Positions 49,462-59,903 of a DNA stretch of 64,000 nt are shown here, piece after piece. Under the pieces are notes generated by a model, which saw only the letters and a list, made by a program, of their open reading frames with translations, was not told the origin of the DNA and did not search any database. The stretch is from Acidobacteriota bacterium (GTDB lineage Bacteria; Acidobacteriota; Terriglobia; Acidiferrales; UBA7541), in the NCBI GenBank assembly GCA_013289835.1, contig JABCZG010000007.1:160399-224398 (forward strand), read 5' to 3'. Every line of letters begins with the position of its first letter. Positions within the stretch are counted from its first letter, which is position 1. The position numbers were made by a program, and so were the translations under genes.

Positions 49462-51123
49462 TCAGTTTCCTACGTAGCTGATGCGCCAGATGGATTTCGA
49501 ACCGTCGTCGGTGACCAGCAGCGAGCCATCGGGCGCGACGGTGACGCCCACCGGCCGTCCCCAAACGTGTCCGTTGTCCACGACGAACCCCGTCATGAAA
49601 TCCTCGTATTCGCCGCTCGCGTGTCCGCTCTGGTGCAAAGGCACGCGAATGAGTTCGTACCCGACGCGCACGGAGCGATTCCACGATCCGTGTTCGGAAG
49701 CGAAAATGTCGCCCTGATATTCCGCTGGGAATTGCTTGCCGTCGTAAAACGTCAATTCCAGCGAAGCATTGTGCGGATTGAGGATCACATCCGGAGTGAT
49801 CACTTTGTCTTTCAGCTCGGGGTGTTTACCTTCGTGCCGCGGGTCTTGATGGCCGCCCATATACCACCAGGGCCAGCCGTAGAACCCGCCTTCCTGAACA
49901 TGCGTGATGTAGTCGGGGACCAAATTGTCGCCAAGCGCGTCGCGTTCGTTGACGGAACACCACAATTCGCTCGTCTTCGGGTTGACGGCCAAGCCGACAC
50001 AATTGCGGATGCCATACGCGTACACGTGCATCCCCGAACCGTCCGGGTTGAACTCAAGGATGTCCGCGCGATCTTTTTCTGCTGGTGTAGTGTCAGGGTC
50101 GTCGATATTGGAGCCGGAACCCACGGAGACAAACATTTTCTTGCCATCGGGGCTGAACTGAATGTCGCGCGTCGAGTGGCCCTCTGGCCCGGGCAAATCG
50201 GCGATGTGCTCCGCGGGGCCGGCAGCCTTCAAATCGCCGTTGTGATACGGAAAACGCACCACCGACTCCGTGTTACCGATATAAATCCATTGAGGGTCTG
50301 GTCCCGGGGGATAAAAGTTGATGCCGAAGGGCTGTTTCAGCCCTGTCGCGAATGTCTCGGTCTTCTCTGGCTTGCCGTCGGCGGTGATGCCTCGAAAAAC
50401 GCGTATCTCGCCGGCCCCCGTCTCGGCGACAAAGACATCCCCATTGGGCGCGGTGCGGATCAGCCGTGGGTTATGAAGCCCCGACGCGTACAGCTCCACT
50501 TTGAATCCTGGCAAAACCTGCGGCCACGCATCCTTTGGGCGAGGGACCAGCTTCGGTCCGTTCCCAGCCGATGCGGTGGCAAGCGGAGAAGGCAAGTCTT
50601 CGAGGGTGATCTTGCGAGTTGTTCCAGGCTTCTCAAAGCGGTAATCGGTAAACGGAGCTTTTGGCGGAGGAGAACTCTTGCCCGTCTCAATGGCTTCGTC
50701 GGCGGAGAGCTGCACGCGAGGAGAGCCGGGCTTGCGGCTGCCAAGGACGCGGATATAGTTGATGATCTCCCACCGTTGCTGCGCCGGGAGACTGTCCCAG
50801 GCGGGCATGCCGTTGTTCAGATCTCCCTTGGTGATATACCAAAAAAGCTCACCGTCGCTGGCACCTTGCGCTTTGCCACTCGCCAATGCAGGAATGTTTC
50901 CCGTGCCTTCGCCATTTTCTCCATGGCATTGCGCGCAACGGAGATGGTACGCCTCCTTGGCGGAGGCGGGGTGCTGGCCCTCGTAGGGATTTTTCTCTCC
51001 CTTTACAGATGCCGGGGCATTGTGAAAATTCGGATTTTGCGCCGGAGTTATCTGTGTCAGGAGAATAGACAGCACAGCGTATGTTGCGAGCGAACCAAGA
51101 AAAAGGCGTGTGGTGGCTTTCAA
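49462..51123 (-). CDS. PQQ-type (glucose/sorbosone) dehydrogenase with N-terminal cytochrome c domain
   Basis: CAQCHGENGEGTG haem-c motif; FVAETGAGEIRVFRG, YAYGIRNCVGLAVNPKTSELWCSVNERDALGDNLVPDYI. Confidence 0.87.
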   Translation of the reverse strand: MKATTRLFLGSLATYAVLSILLTQITPAQNPNFHNAPASVKGEKNPYEGQHPASAKEAYHLRCAQCHGENGEGTGNIPALASGKAQGASDGELFWYITKGDLNNGMPAWDSLPAQQRWEIINYIRVLGSRKPGSPRVQLSADEAIETGKSSPPPKAPFTDYRFEKPGTTRKITLEDLPSPLATASAGNGPKLVPRPKDAWPQVLPGFKVELYASGLHNPRLIRTAPNGDVFVAETGAGEIRVFRGITADGKPEKTETFATGLKQPFGINFYPPGPDPQWIYIGNTESVVRFPYHNGDLKAAGPAEHIADLPGPEGHSTRDIQFSPDGKKMFVSVGSGSNIDDPDTTPAEKDRADILEFNPDGSGMHVYAYGIRNCVGLAVNPKTSELWCSVNERDALGDNLVPDYITHVQEGGFYGWPWWYMGGHQDPRHEGKHPELKDKVITPDVILNPHNASLELTFYDGKQFPAEYQGDIFASEHGSWNRSVRVGYELIRVPLHQSGHASGEYEDFMTGFVVDNGHVWGRPVGVTVAPDGSLLVTDDGSKSIWRISYVGN

Positions 51124-51324
51124 GGCGGTCTCAACCTCCTACGCGTCACGAACCGGATCGATTTTACGCCCCCATCGAAAAAGCCTTGGCTGGGGCGAAC
51201 GGAACGGTCAGCCCTGCAGACCTGCATCGTACCGATAATTCGCGCCGCCCCGCAAGAGCGTTTCATTTTTCGTCAAAGATCCGCGTGCCTCCGACGATGG
51301 AGGAGAGATCGGCCCTTGGCCTCT

Positions 51325-51903
51325 TTAGGCCGAGGGCGCTTGCTGGATCAGCTCCGCTTCGATGGTGATTTTCACTTCATCGCCGACCATCACCCCGCCG
51401 CCTTCGACCAGTGCGTTCCACACCAATCCGAAGTCTTTGCGGTTGATTTTCGTGGACGCGGTGGCTCCGGCGCGCACATTGCCCCAGGGATCCTTCACCG
51501 GAGGAGTCGGGCCTTCGACGTCGAGAGTAACTTCCTTGGTGACGCCACGGATGGTCAGATCGCCGGTCAGTTTGAAATACTCCAGCTCGACAGCCTCGTT
51601 GCGCTTGGACTTAAAAGTGATGGTCGGATAGTTCGCCACGTCGAGGAAGTCCGCGCTACGAAGATGCTCATCGCGCTGGGGTTCACGGGTATTGATGGAT
51701 GCGGCTTGGATGATCACTTCGACTGTGGACTTCGACGGATCGGCCGGGTTCAGGACGGCGCTGCCGCTGAGCTTGGTGAACTCTCCCCGGACATTCGAAA
51801 TCATGAGGTGCCGTACGCTGAAATGTGCCGCCGAATGAGCGGGGTCGATCTGCCACTGGGTTGGTTTGGTGCTTTGTGTTGCTGCGTTTGCTGCTGTGCT
51901 CAT
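51325..51903 (-). CDS. YceI family protein
   Basis: WQIDPAHSAAHFSVRHLMISNVRGEFTKLSG; start MSTAANAA at 51903. Confidence 0.9.
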   Translation of the reverse strand: MSTAANAATQSTKPTQWQIDPAHSAAHFSVRHLMISNVRGEFTKLSGSAVLNPADPSKSTVEVIIQAASINTREPQRDEHLRSADFLDVANYPTITFKSKRNEAVELEYFKLTGDLTIRGVTKEVTLDVEGPTPPVKDPWGNVRAGATASTKINRKDFGLVWNALVEGGGVMVGDEVKITIEAELIQQAPSA

Positions 51904-52082
51904 ATTGATTTCTCCTTGCGTGTATCGATTTGCTGCGAAAGCGGCATCCGTGGCACGCGCGCTGCAAGCCAAGCTTGCGGGCTGTGAAGCGGTTTGGCAA
52001 CGGGCCGCATTCGTCTCATGGGGCCGACATTATTCGTTATAACGACTATTGTCAAGAGGATAGAATTCGCGGGTTTCGGACT

Positions 52083-52979
52083 CTATCCTCCATGCGCGGC
52101 GTGAGCCAATTCATGCATCTTGCTTTCGTCCATTTTCAGGGCGGCGGCCGCGACGTTTTCTTCGAGATGTTTGACGCTGGACGTTCCGGGGATGGGCAAC
52201 ATAACCGGGGACCGCGAGAGCAGCCATGCCAGCGCGACTTGTGAGGGCGTAGCCTTCAAATGCTCGGCCACGCGGCGAATGGGACTGTTTTCCTTTGACA
52301 ATTGGCCGGCCGCTAGCGGAAACCACGGAATGAAACCCATCTTCTCTTCCTGGCAATATTGCAAAACATCTTCCGCTCCGCGGTCGGCCAGGCTGTAGCG
52401 ATTCTGCACGCTGACGATGGGAACGATGGTTTGCGCGTGCCGAATCTGCTTCACGGTTACTTCCGACAAACCGATGTGCTTGATTTTTCCTTCCGCTTGC
52501 AGATCCTTCAGAGTTCCGAGTTGGTCTTGGGCTGGAACTTTCGGGTCGATGCGATGCAATTGATACAGATCAATGCGCTCCAGCCGCAACCGGCGCAGGC
52601 TTCCTTCGCACGCCGATCTCAGGTGCTCCGGCGTTCCGTTTTCCACCCAGCGGTCGGGACCCGGCCGTTCGAAACCGCCCTTCGTTGCAATCACCAGGTT
52701 TGCCGGATACGGATACAGCGCCTCGGCGATGATTTCTTCGCTGACGTGCGGGCCATAGGAATCCGCCGTGTCTATGAAATTGACTCCCAGTTCAACCGCG
52801 CGCCGCAACACGCGGATGGCTTCCGCTCGATCTGACGGCGGTCCCCAAATTCCCTTTCCCGTGATACGCATGGCTCCGAATCCCAGCCGCGTAACACGCA
52901 GGTCATTCCCGATCAGGAATTCCCCAGCCCGCGCGGCCAACCCCTGTCCCTGATGCGTTCTCGATTTACTGTTTTCCAT
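52083..52979 (-). CDS. Aldo/keto reductase
   Basis: [35 protein letters not shown]; start MENSKSRT at 52979. Confidence 0.9.
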   Translation of the reverse strand: MENSKSRTHQGQGLAARAGEFLIGNDLRVTRLGFGAMRITGKGIWGPPSDRAEAIRVLRRAVELGVNFIDTADSYGPHVSEEIIAEALYPYPANLVIATKGGFERPGPDRWVENGTPEHLRSACEGSLRRLRLERIDLYQLHRIDPKVPAQDQLGTLKDLQAEGKIKHIGLSEVTVKQIRHAQTIVPIVSVQNRYSLADRGAEDVLQYCQEEKMGFIPWFPLAAGQLSKENSPIRRVAEHLKATPSQVALAWLLSRSPVMLPIPGTSSVKHLEENVAAAALKMDESKMHELAHAAHGG

Positions 52980-53183
52980 GATGTTTCTCCCTTCCCCCCA
53001 GCGCACTAAGAATTAACGGCCCGGGGTTATTCTCGCGGACGAAATTCTCTGCCGCACACGCCCCAGCGAACTGTTAGATTCTTTGTTGTGGACGTTTGAT
53101 ACAAATTCCTGGGTCCAAATCTGAGTTTGTGGCAATCTCCTTTTGCATTCATTCTAGCGACGGCCGGAAATTGGGATGCTCAG

Positions 53184-53960
53184 TTATCCCCCGAGCAGCG
53201 CATGCGCGTAGGCCGGCGCTTTGCCGGCATCTTCGTGTTTGCAGTAGGCGTACACGTTCACTCCCTTGCCGAGCCATTCTCCAAAACGCTTGCTCCAGGC
53301 CGCCAATTGTTTTGCGGTGTAGTTTTCACGTCGCAGGCGCACATACGTAAAATCGGCTGTGAGGACTTCCAGAGGCGTTTCCTTTTCCGTCTCCGCCAGA
53401 CAAAGCGCCACTCCGTGCCGGCGAAGGACGGCGTACGTCTCCTCGGTGTACCACGATGGGTGACGCACTTCGAAAGCGAACGCAAACGCCGGCGGCCGAA
53501 GGGCGAGAAAGTCTTCCAGCAGCGACTGGTCAAATTTGAAATTGGGCGGTAGCTGCACGAGGATGGGGCCGAGGTGGTCTCCATCGTTCAGCACGCTGGC
53601 CACTTCCAGGAATCGCTTCAAAACATCCTGACAGCCGCGCAGCCTCTTGATGTGGGTAATCTGCTGGTTGGCCTTCAGAGCAAACCTGAAGCCTTCGGGA
53701 ACGGTTTTTGCCCACTGCAAAAGCAGATTCTCCGTTGGCATGCGGTAAAAAGAATGATTGATCTCCACTGTCTTGAACTGTCCGGCGTAGAAACTCAACA
53801 TTTCGCGGTCCGGGAGCTTTTCCGGGTAAAAACTTCCCTTCCACTCTTTGTAGGAGTATCCAGAAGTGCCCACACTAAGTTGGCCTTTGCGAGAAATCGG
53901 AACCTCCCCATTTTGGCATTTAACCACAGCTGCGATACCAGGAAAAGAAAAGGGCGGCAC
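53184..53960 (-). CDS. DUF72 domain-containing protein
   Basis: VGTSGYSYKEWKGSFYPEKLPDREMLSFYAGQFKTVEINHSFYRMP. Confidence 0.88.
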   Translation of the reverse strand: MPPFSFPGIAAVVKCQNGEVPISRKGQLSVGTSGYSYKEWKGSFYPEKLPDREMLSFYAGQFKTVEINHSFYRMPTENLLLQWAKTVPEGFRFALKANQQITHIKRLRGCQDVLKRFLEVASVLNDGDHLGPILVQLPPNFKFDQSLLEDFLALRPPAFAFAFEVRHPSWYTEETYAVLRRHGVALCLAETEKETPLEVLTADFTYVRLRRENYTAKQLAAWSKRFGEWLGKGVNVYAYCKHEDAGKAPAYAHALLGG

Positions 53961-53973
53961 CCGCAGCGCGGGA

Positions 53974-56706
53974 TCACGGCATCTTTTTCGTTCGCGGCGG
54001 TATGCGGTTGCTCAAAGCTTCGATGGCTCCCTCCAATCTCTGGCGCCGCTTCCAGAAATCGCCCCAGAGGTCACCCTTCTCTTTCAGGCGGGCAAAGACC
54101 GTCTTTATGTTTAACGTTTCGGGGCGCAGAGTGGGCCGCAATTCGCGCGGCAACAGGGGAGTGGAAACCGGCGCTTGCGGGAAAGCCCTTACGGAGTACG
54201 CGGCAGCCAGCGGACGCCCATGAGCGTTTTGCTGGACGTCGATCAACACGCGCCCCGCCGGCCTCTTCGCGACGATGCGTTCGCTGGTGACCAAATTGGT
54301 GTGCTCTGCAGTCACCATCCGCGCGATAATCTCGCCGAAGGTACGCAGCTGCTCGTACGTGTAGACGGGCTCGACGGGTATGTAGATGTGGATTCCCGTA
54401 GCGCCCGAAGTTTTCAGAAAGCTTACCAACCGCAATTCTTCCAGCTTGTCATGAAGTGCTTTGGCGATCGTGACGACCACAGAAAACTCCGTGCCGTCCG
54501 AAGGATCCAAATCAAAAAAGAAGTAGTCGGGATGATCGAAATCGTCATAACGATTGGACCACGGATTGTGGTCGATGCAGCCAAGCCCGGTCAAAAACAA
54601 GAGCGAAGCGCGGTCATCGGCGGTCGCGTAGTGGATGTCTTCTCCTTTTTTTTCCGAATCGATCGGAACGGTCTTGAACCACTCCGGCACTCCTTCGCGC
54701 AAATCTTTTTGGAAGAAAGCCTGTCCCTTGATTCCGTCGGGGTAGCGTCGCAAAACCAAAGCCCGATCGCGTAGAAAGGGCAGGATGAAATCCGCCATGC
54801 GGTAGTAGTAAGCAAGCAGATTCCGCTTCGTGTAGCCGGACTCCGGGAAATAAACCTTGTTCAGGTTGCTAAAGCGCAGCCGCTTACCGCCCAGTTCGAT
54901 GGTGACGTTTTCCGAGCGCCCCTTGAACAACTCGGCTTCGATTTCGGTTTTCGTGTTCAGCACGCGGCCGACAATCTCCGGCGCGTGAACTACCGCCGGG
55001 GCGGCTGCAGGCGCGGCAGCGGCAACTTCGTTCTCCCATTGGCAATCCGTGGGACGCGCATCCTCACGAAGCCCAAGAAAAACAGGGTGGCGCAGGGCGT
55101 GCTCCTGCGTCCATCCGGTGAATTTGACGCGCGCCACAAGAGCGGGAGAAACCCAGGATGGCTTTTCATTGGTTTCGGGCGCAGTGTCGAAGGGGCAAGC
55201 GGGAGCTGCCAGTTCCTTCAACCTGCTGCTCAAGTCGCTCAGTTTTTTCCCGTCAAATCCGCTGCCGACGTGTCCAATGAATCGAAGGTTTTTACCTTGA
55301 TACAAGCCCAAAAGCAGTGAGCCAAAGGGAAGAGCGGGGGTGCGAGCTTCGGTCCAGCCGCCGACGACCGCGTCTACTGTCCTGGAAATCTTCAGTTTTA
55401 ACCAGTAAGGGCTTCGATCGGAAAAGTACGGGCTGTCGGCGCGCTTCGCGACGATCCCTTCCAAACCATTTTGCTCCGCCAGCGCGAACAACTCTTTCCC
55501 GTGCTCCAATTGATGATCCGCGAAGCGAAATCGCTCCGACGCGTAAAGCAGGCGTTGCAGGAGCTGCTTGCGCTCGAGTAGCGGAGCCTCGCGAAGGTCG
55601 TATCCGTCGCAGTAGAGAAGATCGAAGGCGAAGTAAACAACGCGAACTTGCGCGACAAGGCTTTCGCTGGGCGCGCGCACATGCATGCGTTCCTGCAAGA
55701 GTTCGAAGCTGCTGTGACCTTGGTCATCCAGCGCCACAATCTCTCCGTCAAGAATGGCCTGGCGCGCAGCCAAAGCATCGGGAAGACCGGTTAGTTCTGG
55801 ATAGCGTTTAGTAATGTCAATGTTGTTCCGAGAACGCAGCTCTAGGGCGCCATTCTCGATTCGTGCGAGCGCGCGGACGCCGTCCCATTTGATCTCAAAG
55901 AGCCAGTTGGGATCGGAAAAGGGCCGGTCGGCAAGCGTCGCGAGCATGGGTTCCACGCGAGACGGCATCGCACCCTTGCGCGCGCCTTGCAACTCAGATG
56001 CCTGAATTAGGGTTGGCCTCCGCTTGGGCGGCAGCTCCTCCTTAATCTCATCCAAGGTGCGTCCCGTAAGCGCGGAGCCGTCATGCTCGTCGATGTTCCA
56101 GGAGGAATCTTCGGCGGCGTCCTTATGCTTGATCATTAGCCATTCGTTGCCTTTTTCACTTTGTTTCAGTTTCACCAGAACAAAGCTGCCCCGCAGTTTC
56201 TCCCCGTTCAAACTAAACTTGATTTCGCCCTTTTCCAATTGCTTCAGCGCGTCGGGAGTGCCCTCGACATGAAACGTCCCGCGGTCCCATACCATCACCG
56301 TTCCCGCGCCATAATTGCCTTCTGGAATTTTCCCTTCGAAGTTGGCGTAGTCCAGCGGATGGTCCTCGGTCATCACCGCGAGCCGCTTGTCAGCGTGGCT
56401 CTGCGAAGGTCCCTTGGGCACGGCCCACGACTTCAGCGTCCCATCGATCGCCAGCCGAAAATCGTAGTGCAGCCGCGTTGCTCGGTGCTTCTGAACCACG
56501 AACGTGTCGCCATGCTCCTGACCGCGGCGGACCTCCACTTGTGGCAATTTCGGCATTGGCAGGCGCGTGCGCTTGCCCGCCGTGGCGGGTTTGGCGGCCG
56601 GGGAAGGCTGGTCCTGGACCTTACCTGCGACGGGTTGTGGCTCTCCCGAAGGCTCGGGCGTCCGGTCGAAGCGCCGCTTCCGCCGGTATTCTTCCAGCTT
56701 GGCCAT
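53974..56706 (-). CDS. ligD: NHEJ DNA ligase D (phosphoesterase-ligase-polymerase)
   Basis: PE domain (HRATRLHYDFRLAIDGTLKSWAVPKGPS), ligase (FEIKWDGVRALA), LigD polymerase (FFFDLDPSDGTEFSVVV, RVLIDVQQNAHGRPLAAAYSVRA). Confidence 0.93.
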   Translation of the reverse strand: MAKLEEYRRKRRFDRTPEPSGEPQPVAGKVQDQPSPAAKPATAGKRTRLPMPKLPQVEVRRGQEHGDTFVVQKHRATRLHYDFRLAIDGTLKSWAVPKGPSQSHADKRLAVMTEDHPLDYANFEGKIPEGNYGAGTVMVWDRGTFHVEGTPDALKQLEKGEIKFSLNGEKLRGSFVLVKLKQSEKGNEWLMIKHKDAAEDSSWNIDEHDGSALTGRTLDEIKEELPPKRRPTLIQASELQGARKGAMPSRVEPMLATLADRPFSDPNWLFEIKWDGVRALARIENGALELRSRNNIDITKRYPELTGLPDALAARQAILDGEIVALDDQGHSSFELLQERMHVRAPSESLVAQVRVVYFAFDLLYCDGYDLREAPLLERKQLLQRLLYASERFRFADHQLEHGKELFALAEQNGLEGIVAKRADSPYFSDRSPYWLKLKISRTVDAVVGGWTEARTPALPFGSLLLGLYQGKNLRFIGHVGSGFDGKKLSDLSSRLKELAAPACPFDTAPETNEKPSWVSPALVARVKFTGWTQEHALRHPVFLGLREDARPTDCQWENEVAAAAPAAAPAVVHAPEIVGRVLNTKTEIEAELFKGRSENVTIELGGKRLRFSNLNKVYFPESGYTKRNLLAYYYRMADFILPFLRDRALVLRRYPDGIKGQAFFQKDLREGVPEWFKTVPIDSEKKGEDIHYATADDRASLLFLTGLGCIDHNPWSNRYDDFDHPDYFFFDLDPSDGTEFSVVVTIAKALHDKLEELRLVSFLKTSGATGIHIYIPVEPVYTYEQLRTFGEIIARMVTAEHTNLVTSERIVAKRPAGRVLIDVQQNAHGRPLAAAYSVRAFPQAPVSTPLLPRELRPTLRPETLNIKTVFARLKEKGDLWGDFWKRRQRLEGAIEALSNRIPPRTKKMP

Positions 56707-56853
56707 GCACGCATTCTATCCCAGACCGTTCTCAGGCTTGTGGGCTTGCTTTTTAGGGTCCTAGCCGAGATTTCGCCTTGCTTCTAACCCGGCCCGCGTC
56801 TAACCTAAAAAGGTTCAGGCACAAATCTCTGGTCGTTGCAAAGGAGAGCTCAC

Positions 56854-57738
56854 ATGGCCACGACTGTCTGGAAAGGCCATCTCACATTTGGCTTGATCTC
56901 CATGCCAGTGCGCATGTTCGCAGCAGCCCGCGGCGAGCGCATCAGTTTCAACCAGCTCCATAAAGAATGTCATTCACGGCTCAAGCAGCCGCTGTTTTGC
57001 CCGGTCTGCAATCGGAACGTGGAACGGTCCGAGATCGTGAAGGGCTATGAGTATGAAAAGGATCAATACGTGCTCTTCAGCGAGGAAGAGCTCGACAAAA
57101 TTGAGCCTTCGTCCGCCCGTGTTATGGAAATTCTGGAGTTCGTGAAGCTACAGGAGATGGATCCACTCTACTTCGACTCGTCATACTACCTCAGCCCTGA
57201 AGACGCGGGCGTAAAGGCCTACCAGTTGCTCATGAAAGCCATGGAAGAGTCGGGTTACGGAGCTATCGCGAAGCTCACCATGCACCAGCGCGAGCACATC
57301 GTGATCGTGCGGCCCGGCACAAGAGGAATGACGCTGCACACCATGTTCTATTCGAACGAGATTCGCGCGGCGGAGTCTGTTCCCACCGGCAAAGTCGAAG
57401 TGAAGGATCAGGAAAAAAAGCTCGCGCAACAATTGATTGAAAGCCTTGCCGCTCCTTTCGACCCGCAGAAATATCGCGACGAATACCAGGAAAATGTGCG
57501 CGCGATGATCGCCGCCAAGCTCAAAGGCCAGGAAGTGACCGAAGTGGCGCAGCCCCATATGGCGCCGGTGATTGATTTGATGGAGGCCCTTAAAAAGAGT
57601 CTCGCGGAAAAGCAGGCGCCGGCCGCGGCCTCCGCGCCCGCATCCGAAGTGGCTGCGCCAGTGGGCAAGAAACCTCCCGCTCGCGCCGTGCAACCGATCT
57701 CTGTGCCGAAGAGGGCGGGAAAGAAGGCCACCGGTTAA
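56854..57738 (+). CDS. ku: NHEJ DNA end-binding protein Ku
   Basis: MATTVWKGHLTFGLISMPVRMFAAARGERISFNQLH..CPVCNRNVERSEIVKGYEYEKDQYVLFSEEELDKIEP. Confidence 0.93.
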   Translation: MATTVWKGHLTFGLISMPVRMFAAARGERISFNQLHKECHSRLKQPLFCPVCNRNVERSEIVKGYEYEKDQYVLFSEEELDKIEPSSARVMEILEFVKLQEMDPLYFDSSYYLSPEDAGVKAYQLLMKAMEESGYGAIAKLTMHQREHIVIVRPGTRGMTLHTMFYSNEIRAAESVPTGKVEVKDQEKKLAQQLIESLAAPFDPQKYRDEYQENVRAMIAAKLKGQEVTEVAQPHMAPVIDLMEALKKSLAEKQAPAAASAPASEVAAPVGKKPPARAVQPISVPKRAGKKATG

Positions 57739-57745
57739 TTTCGAC

Positions 57746-58621
57746 ATGGGCGCGACGGACACATTCAGCACAGAAGATGTCCAGCGCATTGTGGGTCTGA
57801 CCGCGAAGCAGCTGGAGTATTGGGATCGCTTGCGACTCGTCTCTCCTCGAAAAGGACAGGGAAACCGCTTTTACGATTTTCGCGACCTGATTGGCCTGCG
57901 CACCGTCAAGCAACTGGTCGAAAAAGGAGTGCCGGCTAACCGCTTGCGCCGTGCTCTTGCGGCTCTTCACGAGAAACTTGCCCAAGTCCACGCACCGCTG
58001 GCGGAGCTGCGGATTCTTTCCGATGGAAAAGATATCGTCGTGGAGCGTGGCGAAGCGCGGCTGGAACCGCTATCGGGTCAGTTCGTCTTGAATTTCGAGA
58101 CACGCGAGCTCGGCGAAAAAGTGCGCGTCATGGCCGGGCCCAATGCCGACGACTGGCTGGCCACCGCCCTCGAATATGACGCGGAGGAAAATACCAGGGC
58201 GCAAGCGATCCAAGCGTACGATCATGCTTTGAGCATTGATCCGCAGAAAGTCGATGCCTTGCTCAATTGCGGAACGCTTTGCTACGAAGAAGGGAACCTG
58301 AAAAAGGCAGCCGAATATTTCATGCGCGCCTTGCAAGCCGATCCCGAGAATGCTTTGGCTCATTTCAATTTAGGCAGCGTTCTCGAAGAAGTCGGCAGAC
58401 TCGAAGCGGCGCGACTGCATCTTCGCAACGCCGTGCGTCTCGATCCAAACTATCCCGACGCGCATTACAACCTCGCGTTTGTTTGCGAAAAGCTCGGCGC
58501 TCGCAACGAAGCACAGCGGCATTGGCAAGCCTACATAACGCTCGATCCCGCAAGCCCTTGGTGCGGATACGCGCGCCAGCGGCTCGCGGGCGCCAAAGCA
58601 AGAACCGCTGGCACTATCTAG
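57746..58621 (+). CDS. MerR-family HTH protein fused to TPR repeats
   Basis: MerR-like FSTEDVQRIVGLTAKQLEYWDRLRLVSP N-terminus followed by TPRs (AEYFMRALQADPENALAHFNLGSVLEEVGRLEAARLHLRNAVRLDPNYPDAHYNLA). Confidence 0.82.
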   Translation: MGATDTFSTEDVQRIVGLTAKQLEYWDRLRLVSPRKGQGNRFYDFRDLIGLRTVKQLVEKGVPANRLRRALAALHEKLAQVHAPLAELRILSDGKDIVVERGEARLEPLSGQFVLNFETRELGEKVRVMAGPNADDWLATALEYDAEENTRAQAIQAYDHALSIDPQKVDALLNCGTLCYEEGNLKKAAEYFMRALQADPENALAHFNLGSVLEEVGRLEAARLHLRNAVRLDPNYPDAHYNLAFVCEKLGARNEAQRHWQAYITLDPASPWCGYARQRLAGAKARTAGTI

Positions 58622-58657
58622 TCCGCCACCGCTAAAATCACTCTGAGGCTGAATCAC

Positions 58658-58927
58658 ATGTGCAGAAATATCAAACCGCTTTTCAATTTTGATCCACCCG
58701 TCACCCGCGAAGAGGTGCGCGCGGCCTCTCTCCAGTTCGTGCGAAAGATCACCGGGTTCCACAAGCCGTCGAAGGCTAACGAAGAGGCATTTCAAGCGGC
58801 GATCGAGGAAATCGCGAGAGTATCAGCGCGTCTGATTCATTCCCTGGAAACGACGGCGCCGCCGAAAAGCCGCGAAGAAGAAGCCGCAAAGGCCAAGGCC
58901 CGGGCCGCAGTACGATTTGCAACTTGA
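58658..58927 (+). CDS. DUF2277 domain-containing protein
   Basis: MCRNIKPLFNFDPPVTREEVRAASLQFVRKITGFHKPSKANEEAF. Confidence 0.85.
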   Translation: MCRNIKPLFNFDPPVTREEVRAASLQFVRKITGFHKPSKANEEAFQAAIEEIARVSARLIHSLETTAPPKSREEEAAKAKARAAVRFAT

Positions 58928-58996
58928 GGCTGGAAGAGTTCAAAGAAGGGCGTAAACATATCGGAGCGGTCCGTAACTACACAAGGTAATAGGATT

Positions 58997-59043
58997 TGGC
59001 TCCCCGGGCTAGATTCGAACCAGCAACCCTTCGGTTAACAGCC
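58997..59043 (-). repeat. Partial duplicate of the tRNA-Asn 3' part (candidate att site)
   Basis: 47-bp match to 60967-61013 with one mismatch (cgaaCcag vs cgaaCtag context); continues into unrelated sequence, so not a full tRNA. Confidence 0.9.
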
Positions 59044-59217
59044 TTGAAACCAAATTAATCACAAGTTGCCGGAGCCGAGACAAATCGAGGGGAAGTAATA
59101 AGTTATGACAAAACGGGACAAGTCGGATTCGCCGTCCCTTATCAGTTTTTGTTCGCCATTTGGCGCGACTTATCGCAATTTGCATGACACCTGCATGACC
59201 CACCATGGTGTCGGCGT

Positions 59218-59643
59218 TTACGCACCCAGTGGATGCCGCCAGCGCAATCCCTGGAAACGCGCGAAATCGCTGTCCGTTGTGATGAGTTCACAGCCATGTT
59301 CGATCGCCAGCGCGGCCAGGTAAGCATCAGTTACCAGAGGCCCCTCAATCCCATTGCACAGTTTCAGAAAAAGATCCCAGTGTGTGCGACTTGGCATTAC
59401 GAGTACGGCCCTGGGCCATTCAACCAACCCGCGGCAAAATGCCAAGGCCGTTGGCATCGGTGTTGCTGGCCGAAAGATCTTTGGATTGGTTATGATTCGC
59501 AGGAAGCCGGCGAGCACAATCTCCGCGACCGCGAAGGGTTCGGGGGCCTCAACCAGCCCTCGAAGCCAAGAAGCGTATCGATGGTGCTCTGGCGCGTCCT
59601 GCCGATGCGCGTAGATGAGGACGTTGACATCCGGCAGTTGCAT
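59218..59643 (-). CDS. PIN-domain toxin, VapC-like
   Basis: LPDVNVLIYAHRQDAPEHHRYASWL..PLVTDAYLAALAIEHGCELITTDSDFARF. Confidence 0.87.
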   Translation of the reverse strand: MQLPDVNVLIYAHRQDAPEHHRYASWLRGLVEAPEPFAVAEIVLAGFLRIITNPKIFRPATPMPTALAFCRGLVEWPRAVLVMPSRTHWDLFLKLCNGIEGPLVTDAYLAALAIEHGCELITTDSDFARFQGLRWRHPLGA

Positions 59644-59648
59644 GGCAG

Positions 59649-59903
59649 TTAAGGCAGCCGCCCAAAACGATCGATATCGTCCGCCTCCATTATTGCGGCG
59701 GTCTTATCGATATTCAGCGGTGTAAAACGGCCACCCTCTCCAAACGTCACCAAATCGAAATGCTCTGGCTGCTGCGGTGCGGGCGCCTGCAAAAGGAGGC
59801 GCACTGCACGTTCGATCACCCTACTGACGCTCGTGCCCGTTTCGGCAGCACGTTTCTTCAGACGCTCTAGAAGACGATCATCGAGCGTAACCGTGGTGCG
59901 CAT
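59649..59903 (-). CDS. Ribbon-helix-helix antitoxin, VapB-like
   Basis: MRTTVTLDDRLLERLKKRAAETGTSVSRVIERAVRLLL; immediately upstream of the PIN toxin. Confidence 0.83.
   Translation of the reverse strand: MRTTVTLDDRLLERLKKRAAETGTSVSRVIERAVRLLLQAPAPQQPEHFDLVTFGEGGRFTPLNIDKTAAIMEADDIDRFGRLP

Noticed and set aside
49432-51987. 851-aa plus-strand ORF
   Set aside because: Antisense to the PQQ-type dehydrogenase and YceI genes, which have clear family motifs. The long open frame is a GC-rich codon-bias artefact.
58997-59043. Second tRNA-Asn gene
   Set aside because: Only the 3' part (from anticodon loop to CCA) is present; the 5' half is replaced by unrelated sequence.
59009-59206. 65-aa ORF as an integrase remnant
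   Set aside because: Tempting beside the att-like repeat, but the peptide shows no recognisable tyrosine-recombinase motif; not claimed.
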